Assembly (NCBI GenBank): GCA_041741535.1 | Contig: JBGSJV010000062.1 | Span: forward strand, 62,001 to 126,000 | Length of the DNA: 64,000 bases | Reading direction: 5' to 3' | Origin: M30B19 sp041741535 | GTDB lineage: Bacteria > Planctomycetota > Planctomycetia > Pirellulales > Pirellulaceae | In this document: piece by piece, positions 8,788 through 17,985 of the stretch | Layout of the letters: every line of letters starts with the position of its first letter | Position numbering within the stretch: position 1 is the stretch's first letter | Made by a program: the position numbers and the translations under genes | The notes under the pieces: model-generated | Database searches by the model: none | What the model saw: only the letters and a program-made list of their open reading frames with translations | What the model was told of the DNA's origin: nothing

Positions 8788-11700
8788 ATGAACTCACAAA
8801 CGAATGACGCGACGACTTGGCGATTTTGGATCGATGTCGGGGGGACGTTCACGGATTGTTTTGGGATCTCGCCGAGTGGTTCGTGGTCACGTTGCAAAGT
8901 ATTGAGTTCTTCACGCTTGCGCTGTCAGTTGCAGCGGACTTCAATCCCCGGCGAATGGCAAGTCAAAACGTCCACGAAACTTGCCGCGGGCGTCCTGTTG
9001 GGTTTCACTTGCGATTTGCTGAGTCCCGATGGATCGACTTGCGCGAAAGGAAAAGTCGCTGCCCATGGTCCAGGCAAATCCACAGGCGCGACAGAAACCA
9101 CGATTCGCCTCGTCTTTGATTCCGCGAACCCAACTTGGTCGGACACAACCCCGTGGACGAGTTTACCCAGCGAGATCACTGCCGAATTTTCGACAAATCA
9201 ACTGGCTCCGTTATTGGCGATTCGGTTGGTCCTGGGAATTGCGAAGGACGAGCCATTGCCGCCAATCGAGTTGCGACTGGGCACCACGAGAGGGACCAAT
9301 GCACTACTGACGCGAAGCGGAGCGAGAACGGCGTTTGTGACCACCCGGGGATTTCGCGATGCGTTGGAAATCGGTGATCAGCAGCGTCCGGATCTGTTTG
9401 CGCTCACCGTGAAGAAAGCGGCTCCTTTGTACGAGACTGCTGTGGAAGTTGACGAGCGTCTATCGGCGGATGGCTCGGTGTTGCAGGGACTAGATCACGA
9501 ACAAGTGCGAGCCGTGCTGGCGCGGCTCAAGCAAGCAGGCATCGAGTCGTTGGCGGTCTGCTTGTTGCACGCTTATCAAAATCCATGTCATGAGCTGGAA
9601 CTACGGGAACTTGCGCAACCGTTTGGTTTCCGCAACGTGAGCTTGTCGCATTGCTGTTCTCCATTGATTCGCTTGATCCCGCGGGCCAGTACGACGGTGT
9701 TGGACGCTTACTTGAACCCCGTGTTGCGGGATTACGTGGCAGAGATCGAATCCTCGTTGGGTTCGCAAGCGACTCTGTTGATGATGACCAGCAGCGGAGG
9801 CTTGGTTCCGGCCGCCCAGTTTTCCGGAAAAGACAGCGTTCTCAGTGGGCCAGCGGGCGGAGTGGTCGGATTCTCGGCGGTTGCTCGATCGGCCGGTCAC
9901 CACCGCGCGATTGGGTTCGACATGGGAGGCACAAGCACCGATGTGGCGCGCCTGGATGGAACGGTGGCGCTACAGAATGAAACTCGCAAGGCCGGAGTCG
10001 TGCTCCAAACTCCAACGTTGGCGATTGAAACGGTCGCGGCGGGTGGCGGCAGTATTTGTTGGTTCGATGGGCAACGCTTGTTGGTGGGACCCCAAAGCGC
10101 CGGCGCCGATCCGGGACCAGCCTGTTATGGGCGTGGTGGGCCGCTAACGATTACCGACATGAATGTGTGGCTGCGGCGCATTCGCGCGGAGCTGTTTCCA
10201 TTGCCGCTGCAAGTGTCGATGGTTGGGCAGGCCTTGGAAGCTTTAGCCGCTACGATACAACAAGCTACAGGTCGAACTTATTTGCCCGACGAATTGGCTG
10301 CGGCCTACCTGCAGATCGCCAACGCTCATATCGCGGGTGCCATTGCGGCGGTTTCCATTCGTCAAGGAATGGACCCGCGAGATTATCCGATCGTCGCATT
10401 TGGTGGAGCAGCGGCGCAACAGGTTTGTGGCGTCGCACAGCAGTTGGGAATCAAGGAAGTATTGGTTCATCCGGATTCTGCCTTGCTTAGTGCGTATGGG
10501 ATTGGGCATGCCGAACTGCGGCGGATCGCGCAGAAGCATCTCGCTTGGCCCGTCGACGATGCACACTTGCAAGAGATGGCAAAAACCGTGACTCCGGAAT
10601 TGCACAGACAAGCGATGGAGCAATTGCCGCCGACCGTTCGCCATCAACTCCAGTTTAGCAACCGTGTCTGGGTACATGTGGCCGGCACGGAGCAGTGCCT
10701 TGTGTTGGAGCTGCCCTCCTCGGGATCGGTGGCTGCCACCGAGATCCAGCAACAATTCTGGAACGAGTTCGCGCAGCGGTTTGGGGTTCGCTGGGAGCGG
10801 CCGCTGCAACTGGCAACATTGGAAGTGGAAGTCGTGGTACCCGCTGAACAAGGCGTTGGTGAGCAAGGCGGTGCCGATCGTCTGGTCTTCGACCAGAACT
10901 GTGAGATGCTGGGAAGTGGGCCCCAAGTGATCGACGTGCCCAATTCGACGATTTGGCTCGAACCGGGCTGGGTTGCGGAACGTAATAGTCGAAGCCTGAT
11001 CCGATTGCGGCACGTGAGCGCCGCAGTGGCGCGGCAAACTTGTTCGTCCGATCTTGCTCCCCATGAAACGGGCCCTCGATCCGCTATGTCCCCAATCACT
11101 TCACAACAAGACGCCGATTGTAGTGGATCGCTCCGCGATCCATCGATGGTTCGCGGAGCGAACCACGACGATCAAGTGGCTCGCGACCCGGTGTTGTTGG
11201 AGTTGTTTTGCCAACGTCTCTCCGAGATTGCAACGCAAATGGGATTGATGCTGCAAGCGACGTGCAGCAGCGTCAATGTCAAAGAGCGATTGGATTTTAG
11301 TTGTGCGGTGTTTGATCGCTCGGGAAATTTATTGGTCAATGCACCTCATATCCCGGTCCACTTGGGTGCGATGAGTGAGACGGTGAAGCGGATCATCGGC
11401 CAATGTGGACCGTTTGTGGCGACCGACGTCTTCATCACGAATGATCCGTTTCAAGGTGGATCGCATCTGCCCGATGTGACCGTCGTGACACCGGTATTTG
11501 TGTCGGTAGACGCGAATGAAATTCCACGGTCTGCGACGGCAAACGTCGAGCCACCGGAACCAGGATTTTGGGTGGCCAGCCGAGCGCATCATGCCGAGAT
11601 CGGCGGGATCACACCGGGCTCGATGCCACCCTTTGCCACGTGCTTGGAGCAAGAAGGCGTGGTTCTTCGCAATCTGAAATGGACGACGGCCACGGGAGAC

Positions 11701-12855
11701 ATTCATCCTGCGATCTTGCAGACATTGCGGAGTGCCAAATACCCAAGTCGGAGTCCAGACACCAACGTCCAGGATATTCAAGCGCAAGTTGCCGCGAACG
11801 CTGTGGGGCGAGAACGCTTGCTTCAGTTCGTTGCAGAATGGGGTTGGCCGCAAGTAGCCGCGTATGCCGGACATGTTCAAGATTCGGCGGCAGAACACAC
11901 CTTGGCGTTGATCCAACGTTTGCCTCACGGCCGATTTGTTCACACGGATCAATTGGACTGTGGGCTCACGATTCGCTTGGTCGTGACCGTTTCCAAACGT
12001 GCGCTGGTGTTCGACTTTACCGGGACCGATGCTGCTCGGGACAATAACTTCAATTGCAATCCGGCCATCGTGCAGTCGACGATTCTCTATTGCCTGCGAG
12101 TCCTCATCGGAGCTCCGATTCCCTTGAACCAAGGCGTGTTGCGGCCGATCGATGTATGTCTGCCGAAATGTTTCTTGAATCCTTTGGGGGACATGTCGCC
12201 CGAATCGGTCAAGTCCTTGAGAGACCACGAGTTACCTGCCGTGGGAGGCGGCAATGTCGAAACATCGCAGCGTTTGGTGGATGTCGTGTTCGGGGCCTTG
12301 CAAGCGGCAGCGGCCAGTCAAGGAACCATGAACAACTTTCTGTTCGGCGACGAAACGTTTGGCTTCTACGAAACGATCGGTGGTGGCTGTGGGGCTACGG
12401 AACAAGGGAACGGGGCGTCGGCCGTGCACTCGCACATGACCAACACGCGATTGACGGACCCCGAAGTTTTGGAGACTCGCTACCCAGTCCGGTTGTTGGA
12501 GTCGCGGATCCGGTTCGAAAGTGGTGGCCGCGGTCTCCACACCGGCGGAGACGGGATCGTGCGCCGCTTCCAATTCCTGCGACCGATGAACGTCTCGCTC
12601 GTCACCAATCGTCGTTCGCTCGAGAGTCCCGCACCGTACGGCTTGAAAGGTGGCGAACCGGGGGAGCGCGGACGGAATTTGTGGGTGAAGCGGGGCGGCG
12701 AGACCGTCACCCTGTCCAGCAGTTGTCAGTTTGAAGCGAATGTCGGCGATATCGTCGAGATCCAAACACCCGGTGGAGGTGGCTGGGGCTCTGCCAACCC
12801 AGACCCGTCTCTCCCAGACTCGTCTCGCCCAGACCCTGCCGGTCAGGTCGACTAG
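8788..12855 (+). CDS. 5-oxoprolinase/hydantoinase, HyuA-HyuB fusion
   Basis: A 1355-residue ATP-dependent enzyme of the 5-oxoprolinase/N-methylhydantoinase family, with both halves in one chain as in eukaryotic 5-oxoprolinase. The HyuA half (about 1-770) has the actin-like phosphate motif DVGGTFTD at 16-23, GTTRGTNALL, the second ATP motif GFDMGGTSTDVARLDG and GAAAQQVC. The HyuB half (about 797-1340) starts DPVLLELFCQRLSEIA and ends with the typical GD-IVEIQTPGGGGWG. The linker, residues about 778-795, is encoded by a palindromic repeat also found in a non-coding region at 51289-51339. The C-terminus is a short low-complexity tail from repeats of cccagac. It may hydrolyse 5-oxoproline to glutamate or a hydantoin; which is not decidable. 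GGAGG abuts the ATG. Confidence 0.9.
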   Translation: MNSQTNDATTWRFWIDVGGTFTDCFGISPSGSWSRCKVLSSSRLRCQLQRTSIPGEWQVKTSTKLAAGVLLGFTCDLLSPDGSTCAKGKVAAHGPGKSTGATETTIRLVFDSANPTWSDTTPWTSLPSEITAEFSTNQLAPLLAIRLVLGIAKDEPLPPIELRLGTTRGTNALLTRSGARTAFVTTRGFRDALEIGDQQRPDLFALTVKKAAPLYETAVEVDERLSADGSVLQGLDHEQVRAVLARLKQAGIESLAVCLLHAYQNPCHELELRELAQPFGFRNVSLSHCCSPLIRLIPRASTTVLDAYLNPVLRDYVAEIESSLGSQATLLMMTSSGGLVPAAQFSGKDSVLSGPAGGVVGFSAVARSAGHHRAIGFDMGGTSTDVARLDGTVALQNETRKAGVVLQTPTLAIETVAAGGGSICWFDGQRLLVGPQSAGADPGPACYGRGGPLTITDMNVWLRRIRAELFPLPLQVSMVGQALEALAATIQQATGRTYLPDELAAAYLQIANAHIAGAIAAVSIRQGMDPRDYPIVAFGGAAAQQVCGVAQQLGIKEVLVHPDSALLSAYGIGHAELRRIAQKHLAWPVDDAHLQEMAKTVTPELHRQAMEQLPPTVRHQLQFSNRVWVHVAGTEQCLVLELPSSGSVAATEIQQQFWNEFAQRFGVRWERPLQLATLEVEVVVPAEQGVGEQGGADRLVFDQNCEMLGSGPQVIDVPNSTIWLEPGWVAERNSRSLIRLRHVSAAVARQTCSSDLAPHETGPRSAMSPITSQQDADCSGSLRDPSMVRGANHDDQVARDPVLLELFCQRLSEIATQMGLMLQATCSSVNVKERLDFSCAVFDRSGNLLVNAPHIPVHLGAMSETVKRIIGQCGPFVATDVFITNDPFQGGSHLPDVTVVTPVFVSVDANEIPRSATANVEPPEPGFWVASRAHHAEIGGITPGSMPPFATCLEQEGVVLRNLKWTTATGDIHPAILQTLRSAKYPSRSPDTNVQDIQAQVAANAVGRERLLQFVAEWGWPQVAAYAGHVQDSAAEHTLALIQRLPHGRFVHTDQLDCGLTIRLVVTVSKRALVFDFTGTDAARDNNFNCNPAIVQSTILYCLRVLIGAPIPLNQGVLRPIDVCLPKCFLNPLGDMSPESVKSLRDHELPAVGGGNVETSQRLVDVVFGALQAAAASQGTMNNFLFGDETFGFYETIGGGCGATEQGNGASAVHSHMTNTRLTDPEVLETRYPVRLLESRIRFESGGRGLHTGGDGIVRRFQFLRPMNVSLVTNRRSLESPAPYGLKGGEPGERGRNLWVKRGGETVTLSSSCQFEANVGDIVEIQTPGGGGWGSANPDPSLPDSSRPDPAGQVD
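11119..11170 (+). repeat. Palindromic repeat family 3, copy within a gene
   Basis: Two adjacent small hairpins: tggatcg-ctccg-cgatcca followed by ggttcgcggagcgaacc. The same arrangement, nearly identical, lies on the other strand at 51289-51339 upstream of the ammonium transporter. Here it is in frame and encodes the linker between the HyuA and HyuB halves of the hydantoinase. Confidence 0.75.
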
Positions 12856-13015
12856 GCGGTTTACGGAATCACTGCCACAAATTCGGAAGAAACGATGGTT
12901 CGATCCTGACAACCGGGAAATTGACAACTTTTGATCAACTCAAACGAATTCGGTTTGATAGACTATCTCAGACACTTGAACTCCCTTTGGAGCCGATCCG
13001 ATTCGGTATTGTCCC

Positions 13016-16000
13016 ATGTCGAAATCCATTGCTCATTCAATCATTCGCCACTTTGTTCGTCCGGGTGCCGCAGGTCTGGTGCTGACTGGTTTGGTTTGCG
13101 GTGGTCCGTGGGTTCCGTTCGAGGTTTTCAACGCGCGGTCGGCGTGGGCTGTGGAGAATCGACTCGATGCTGCCGCCGAACTTGCTGCCGCGCAGCGTTT
13201 GCAACAAGCGGGGCAAGACGCTGAAGCTCTTCGGGCTTTGCAGAGTCTGCGTGCCAGCGATCCAAAGTTTGCGGCCAACAACGATGTTGACTACCTGATC
13301 GTGGTGAGCGGTTTGCGGTCCGGAAATTATCAGGCGGCCTGGGATGCGGGGCAAGTTTGGCGGACCGCGCAACCAACATCGTTGTTCGAAAATTCAACCA
13401 GTGGTGCCGGCACCAATGAATCGACCTGGGAGTACCGGCGAGATTTGGCCGCTCAAGTTTTCTTGGCTCAGATTCAATCCGCCTATCAACTGGCGCTGTC
13501 CTCCGCCGATTTGAGCGGGCAGGCGCGATGGCTAACGCAAGCGGAGAATACGTGCCGTGAGTTCCAAACCTTCCAACCGTCCGCAGCGTACGTGGAACCG
13601 TTGGAGTATCACACGAACTTGATCGCCTTGCAGCAAGAGTTGCGTCGATCGGCCACCGAGCCGACCACGACCGACTCGGTCGAACGTACGACTCGGTTGC
13701 AAAAAATTGCGGCGCAATTCCGCGCGGCCGCTGATCGGGCAACCGAGGCCCAATGGAAGCACAAGAACCAGTATTACGCCGCCGTTTCGGATGAGATGGC
13801 TGGTGACGTCGCTGCGGCAATCTCGCTATGGGAGACACTGCAAAAAGACACTTCCGTAGCCACTGAAATTCGTCGTTCGAGTTTGTCGGCGCTTGCCGAG
13901 TCGTATTTGGGGCGTTGGTTTGCTGTCAACCCCGCGACCGTTATCCAGCAGTCGGAACAGGACATTCGCCAGCAATCTTTGTTGACGGCGAAAGATCGGT
14001 ACGAACAACTCCAACGTGAATTTCCTGAGTTTGACGTCGCTCGCATTGCCTTCAACTTGGGGACTTGTTATCGCTTGTTGGAAGATCATCCGCGCGCGAT
14101 CACCCAGTTCCAAATGATTGATTGGCCTACTCAGCCGGAGACGGATTTAGGTGCTGCCGCTCTGGCTTGGCAAGCGAAATTCAATCAAGCGCGCTCGCAT
14201 TTTGCGTTGAAGCAATTGGACGAAGCGCGACAAGCGATGGACCTCGCCTTGCCGCGTTTGGAATATGCCACGAATCTCGCGGGTGGGCAGGCGATTTTGT
14301 TGCGCATGCGTATTGCCGAAAAGTCATCCGATTGGCCGACGGTTCTTACGTTGCGACAACAAGGCGACGCGTGGCTCAAGTTGATCCCGGAGCATCAAGC
14401 GGAAGTGGACTACTTGGCAGCGTTGTCCCAGTTTCAATCCACCGATGAATCCACCAAGTCGGCGGGTGCAAAACAGTTGGACGCGATTGCGGCTCAGGCC
14501 AGCCAACCATGGGCGGACTTGGCCAAGTTTCAACTGCTGCCTTGGCAAGTCGGGTCCACCACCACGCGACAAACCAGTTCGCGCATTAGCTTTGATCCCG
14601 CAACTCCGGAGACGACCGAACGTTTGCAAGCGGCTGTGAAACTGGCTGACCAATTGTTAGCTTCTTCGCTCTTTCAGTCCGAGGGTTTCCCGGTTAACCC
14701 AGCGCTGTTGTTGCCCGAGCAGGTCGAGATTTTAACCCGACGAAAACAGGTTCGCCAATGGCAGGCGGATGCAATCTATCGCATGGGCGACTACACAAAA
14801 GTGGCCGTCGCGTTCGGAGATCTGTTGAAAGATTATCCAAATGATGCGGCAGCCACGGAGTGGTCGATGAAGCGCGCGGTCGGCTTGGCCCAATCCAGTT
14901 CACCGGAAGTGGCGTTGGATCAACTGACGGAAGCACTGGTCCAGTCCTGGCCGAATGAGGAACAGGTGGATGGCTGGTGGTTGCGTGGCGAGTTGTTGCG
15001 TTTGAAGAAGGATGATGTTGCTGCAGCGGCGGCTTATGAAAAATCCCTGTCATTGGCGACGGAAGCGGCCGACAAATTGCCCGCTTTGGAATCGGCGTTG
15101 GGAGCGTTTCAACGCTTGTCGCGCCAAGCCGATATGGTTCGGCTAATCGACAAGTGGGAACCCGATTTTAGCGGTGTGACTCGGCTGAGCCTCTTGTTGC
15201 AACGTGGCATTGCGCAATTTGCATTGAAAGACTATCGCCAATCGGAAGCCGATTTTGCCCGACTGTTGTCTTTGGCTACAGCGACTACTCCGGTGGATGC
15301 TGCCGAGCGAGCTTTCGTTGAGGAACTTGTGGCGGATGCGCAAGTCAATCAAGGATTGGCATTGCACGAGTTGGGGAAAAAGACGGAAGCTAAACAGTTG
15401 TGGGAAGCTTTCTTGGCCAACTATCGCGAGCACGAACATCGCGATCAGGTTATCGGTTGGCTGAAATCGCTCGATCCACAATGGCAGGCTCCAGAAGGCA
15501 GTGCAGAAGTCGCAGAAACCTCCGGCAGCGACAAACTTTCTGTGGATGAACGGTTTGAAGCGGCCCATCAAGCGTTCCAAAAGCAGCAATGGCTACAAGC
15601 GGCTGCGGACTTTCAACGCTTGGCCGACGAAGCAAAAACGGATGCACGGCACGATCAGATTTTGTATTTCCTTGGCTGGTCGTTGCGCGAGCAAGACAAG
15701 TTGGCGGAAGCCAAGCTCGCCTGGGAACAGATGTTGACGTTGCACTTGAATAGTCCATGGGTCGCTCGTTGCCAATTCCATTTGGGCGAAGCGGAATATC
15801 ACGCTGGGAACTACCCTCGTGCAGCCGAACGATTCCAGTTGGCGAAGACCGTGGCGACCGAAACTCCACTGCGTCGTAGTGCGATGTACATGGAAGCATG
15901 GTCGGAACTTCAGCTGAAAGAGTTTGATTCGGCCAAACAAAAGTTCCAATCCATCATTGATGATGCTCCGGCCGAAGACCGCGAATTGCCGCTCGTGTTG

Positions 16001-16687
16001 GAAGCGTATGGCTTGGTGGGCCAATGTGATTTTCAGGCCGGGAAGATGGCGGAAGCGCTTCAGACCTTCCAAACGAACTCCGGGCCAATCGAAAAGTTGC
16101 AGACGCAGAAGCCGGAGATGTATTTCCAAGTTTGCGTCAACGCCGGGCGCGCCGCAATTGAATTGGACAAAGCCGCTGACGCGTTGCCTTGGCTGGCCAA
16201 GTGCCTGACGGTCATTGAAAGTGGCAAGCTTCCCGCAACGATTGACGAGCCGATGCAAGCTGAAGCGAGATTCCTGCTCGGCGTCGCACGTCGCTTGACC
16301 AAAGATTTGGATGGAGCGGCGACGATTCTGACGCCGCTGAGTGGTCGGGCGGATACCGTGGGCATGCGCTCGTTATTGGAACTGGCGTTGATGGCTCGCA
16401 CGCGAGGCGACGAACGGACCGCCCAGCGGCACTACACGGCCGTGGCCAATGGGGCGTACGGCGACCAACTTTCCGCCCAGGCCATCGAGTGGAAGTCGCA
16501 GGCGTTGTTGGACATGGGCCTGTCGTTGCTTCGTTCGGCCAATCAACAGCCTGACCCAACCGTTCGCGCCGAATATGTTCGCCAAGCGAAAACTTGGCTA
16601 ACCCGCGCCCAATTGCAAAATGACTCGGCGACCGTTGCTCAGCAAGCAACCCAGCAGTTGGCTCAACTCAAGCAACTTGGCTTATAA
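13016..16687 (+). CDS. Large TPR protein, probably exported
   Basis: A 1223-residue, Ala/Gln/Leu-rich, almost wholly helical protein. A basic N-terminus followed by a hydrophobic stretch (AAGLVLTGLVCGG) and ARSAWA near residue 42 suggests a Sec signal or anchor. Beyond that, repeated 34-residue TPR-like units recur, for example AFNLGTCYRLLEDHPRAI, ADAIYRMGDYTKVAVAFGDLL, and CQFHLGEAEYHAGNYPRAAE. Planctomycetes encode many such proteins, which are thought to be periplasmic scaffolds; no catalytic domain is seen. The next gene starts about 95 bp on in the same direction and also encodes an exported protein, so the two may be co-expressed. Partner unknown. Confidence 0.85.
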   Translation: MSKSIAHSIIRHFVRPGAAGLVLTGLVCGGPWVPFEVFNARSAWAVENRLDAAAELAAAQRLQQAGQDAEALRALQSLRASDPKFAANNDVDYLIVVSGLRSGNYQAAWDAGQVWRTAQPTSLFENSTSGAGTNESTWEYRRDLAAQVFLAQIQSAYQLALSSADLSGQARWLTQAENTCREFQTFQPSAAYVEPLEYHTNLIALQQELRRSATEPTTTDSVERTTRLQKIAAQFRAAADRATEAQWKHKNQYYAAVSDEMAGDVAAAISLWETLQKDTSVATEIRRSSLSALAESYLGRWFAVNPATVIQQSEQDIRQQSLLTAKDRYEQLQREFPEFDVARIAFNLGTCYRLLEDHPRAITQFQMIDWPTQPETDLGAAALAWQAKFNQARSHFALKQLDEARQAMDLALPRLEYATNLAGGQAILLRMRIAEKSSDWPTVLTLRQQGDAWLKLIPEHQAEVDYLAALSQFQSTDESTKSAGAKQLDAIAAQASQPWADLAKFQLLPWQVGSTTTRQTSSRISFDPATPETTERLQAAVKLADQLLASSLFQSEGFPVNPALLLPEQVEILTRRKQVRQWQADAIYRMGDYTKVAVAFGDLLKDYPNDAAATEWSMKRAVGLAQSSSPEVALDQLTEALVQSWPNEEQVDGWWLRGELLRLKKDDVAAAAAYEKSLSLATEAADKLPALESALGAFQRLSRQADMVRLIDKWEPDFSGVTRLSLLLQRGIAQFALKDYRQSEADFARLLSLATATTPVDAAERAFVEELVADAQVNQGLALHELGKKTEAKQLWEAFLANYREHEHRDQVIGWLKSLDPQWQAPEGSAEVAETSGSDKLSVDERFEAAHQAFQKQQWLQAAADFQRLADEAKTDARHDQILYFLGWSLREQDKLAEAKLAWEQMLTLHLNSPWVARCQFHLGEAEYHAGNYPRAAERFQLAKTVATETPLRRSAMYMEAWSELQLKEFDSAKQKFQSIIDDAPAEDRELPLVLEAYGLVGQCDFQAGKMAEALQTFQTNSGPIEKLQTQKPEMYFQVCVNAGRAAIELDKAADALPWLAKCLTVIESGKLPATIDEPMQAEARFLLGVARRLTKDLDGAATILTPLSGRADTVGMRSLLELALMARTRGDERTAQRHYTAVANGAYGDQLSAQAIEWKSQALLDMGLSLLRSANQQPDPTVRAEYVRQAKTWLTRAQLQNDSATVAQQATQQLAQLKQLGL

Positions 16688-16783
16688 CCAACGTTGCTCG
16701 ACACACGTGTGTGATTCGGCAAATTCGTCTTGACGGGGCAGGCGATTTTCGGGTACGAATCCGCTGGGGTGTGCGGAGGTTGT

Positions 16784-17605
16784 ATGCGTATTTGTCGAAC
16801 TTGGGAATCAACGACTTGGGCGGAGCTGTTTGCTTGCTTCCTCGTGGTTGTCGCGTCGGTGGGTTGTTTTTCGTCCGAGTCCCATGCTCAAGAGTTTCGA
16901 ATCGAAACGGAAGTCTTTGCTGATTCGGATCGTGTCATTGCCAAGAGTCTCACACTCTTTGACGGCAAAATGACCTACGATTTCTTGATGACTGGCAACG
17001 AAGCGGATGCCGAACCGAGTCGATTTTCCGTCGAAGAGGTTGTGGTTTTCGATCAAACGAAACAGCGAATTGTGCTGCTCGATCAACACAAGCAACAAAG
17101 ACTGGAACTTGGTCATTCGGAAGTGCTGTCGTTGGTGGCCGGGATGCAATCCAACGAAGCCTTGCGAGCTCGCGACGAATTTCTCTTGGACCCGAAACTA
17201 ACGGAAAGCTTCGACACCCAGTCGCTTCAACTGGAATTGGCCAGCCCGCGGCTCACCTATCGAGTCTCGGGTCAGCAGGTTGCCGACGCACAAGTATTGG
17301 CGCACTACTATCAGTTTGCCGATTGGGCGGCAAGGCTCAATGCCACGGACAGCCGAAAGTTGCCACCGTTTGCTCGTTTGCAGCTGAATCTGGCGATCAA
17401 ACGACGGGCATGGATTCCCACGGAAGTGAACTTCGAATTATCCTCGCTGGATGGTCATCAGATCAAAGCCACCGCGAAGCATCACACGTTGTTTCAACTA
17501 TCCAGCAACGACCAACAGCGAATCGCCAGTGTACGAAAGCAGTTGGCCGAATTCCCCAGCGTCTCCCTGAGCCGGTATCGCAATCTGACGACCGCTTCGC
17601 AATAA
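16784..17605 (+). CDS. Exported protein of unknown function
   Basis: A 273-residue protein I cannot assign to a family. The start at 16784 has a clear GGAGG (16775-16779) four bases upstream, better than an ATG-like start at 16730. The N-terminus has a hydrophobic segment (LFACFLVVVASVGCFSS) ending SHAQEF, typical of a Sec signal peptide cut after AQ; the VGC also resembles a lipobox but without a proper context. The mature part is mixed alpha/beta with acidic and Gln-rich stretches, and no heme or metal motif. It follows the TPR gene in the same direction; a 7-bp-stem hairpin lies 19 bp after the stop. Confidence 0.75.
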   Translation: MRICRTWESTTWAELFACFLVVVASVGCFSSESHAQEFRIETEVFADSDRVIAKSLTLFDGKMTYDFLMTGNEADAEPSRFSVEEVVVFDQTKQRIVLLDQHKQQRLELGHSEVLSLVAGMQSNEALRARDEFLLDPKLTESFDTQSLQLELASPRLTYRVSGQQVADAQVLAHYYQFADWAARLNATDSRKLPPFARLQLNLAIKRRAWIPTEVNFELSSLDGHQIKATAKHHTLFQLSSNDQQRIASVRKQLAEFPSVSLSRYRNLTTASQ

Positions 17606-17623
17606 CGTCCCGGTAGCCTTAGG

Positions 17624-17649
17624 GGACTCCGAAGTTCAGCGTGGAGTCC
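17624..17649 (+). terminator. Possible terminator hairpin
   Basis: ggactcc (17624-17630) pairs with ggagtcc (17643-17649) around a 12-nt loop, 19 bp after the exported-protein stop codon. No clear T-run follows, so this is a weak call. Confidence 0.35.
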
Positions 17650-17836
17650 GCCTTCTTCAACCATGTGCCTCCTCGCGTTGCGATTCGCGTAGTTGCTGAC
17701 TTCGTGACGTTTGTTCATTTTCTGACTATAATGCCATGGTCGGCGCCGAGCCTTCTTCGGTTTTTCGGCGCGTGGTTGGCCATTGGTTGGGAGCTGTCCC
17801 TCGGCTAGTACTTTGTCACCACTTAATCTTGGGGGC

Positions 17837-17921
17837 GGTCTGGTAAATGGGTCAGGAGTCAATTGCCGGAACGGCCCTGCGGGTGCTTCGCACAATTGAC
17901 TCCTGACCCCTTTACCAGACC
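17837..17921. repeat. Long perfect-stem inverted repeat
   Basis: Arms of 29 nt (17837-17865 and 17893-17921) with one mismatch, separated by 27 nt. The core is gggtcaggagtcaattg. It lies in the 380-bp gap before the DUF1501 gene; the rest of this gap has no other recognisable content. The length and near-perfection of the stem look more like a MITE or REP-type element than an ordinary terminator. Confidence 0.7.
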
Positions 17922-17985
17922 CTAAGTTTTGGCTGTGACAATGGATTTGAGCTGTCGGATGGGCGGTGAGTGAAATTGGATCCGT

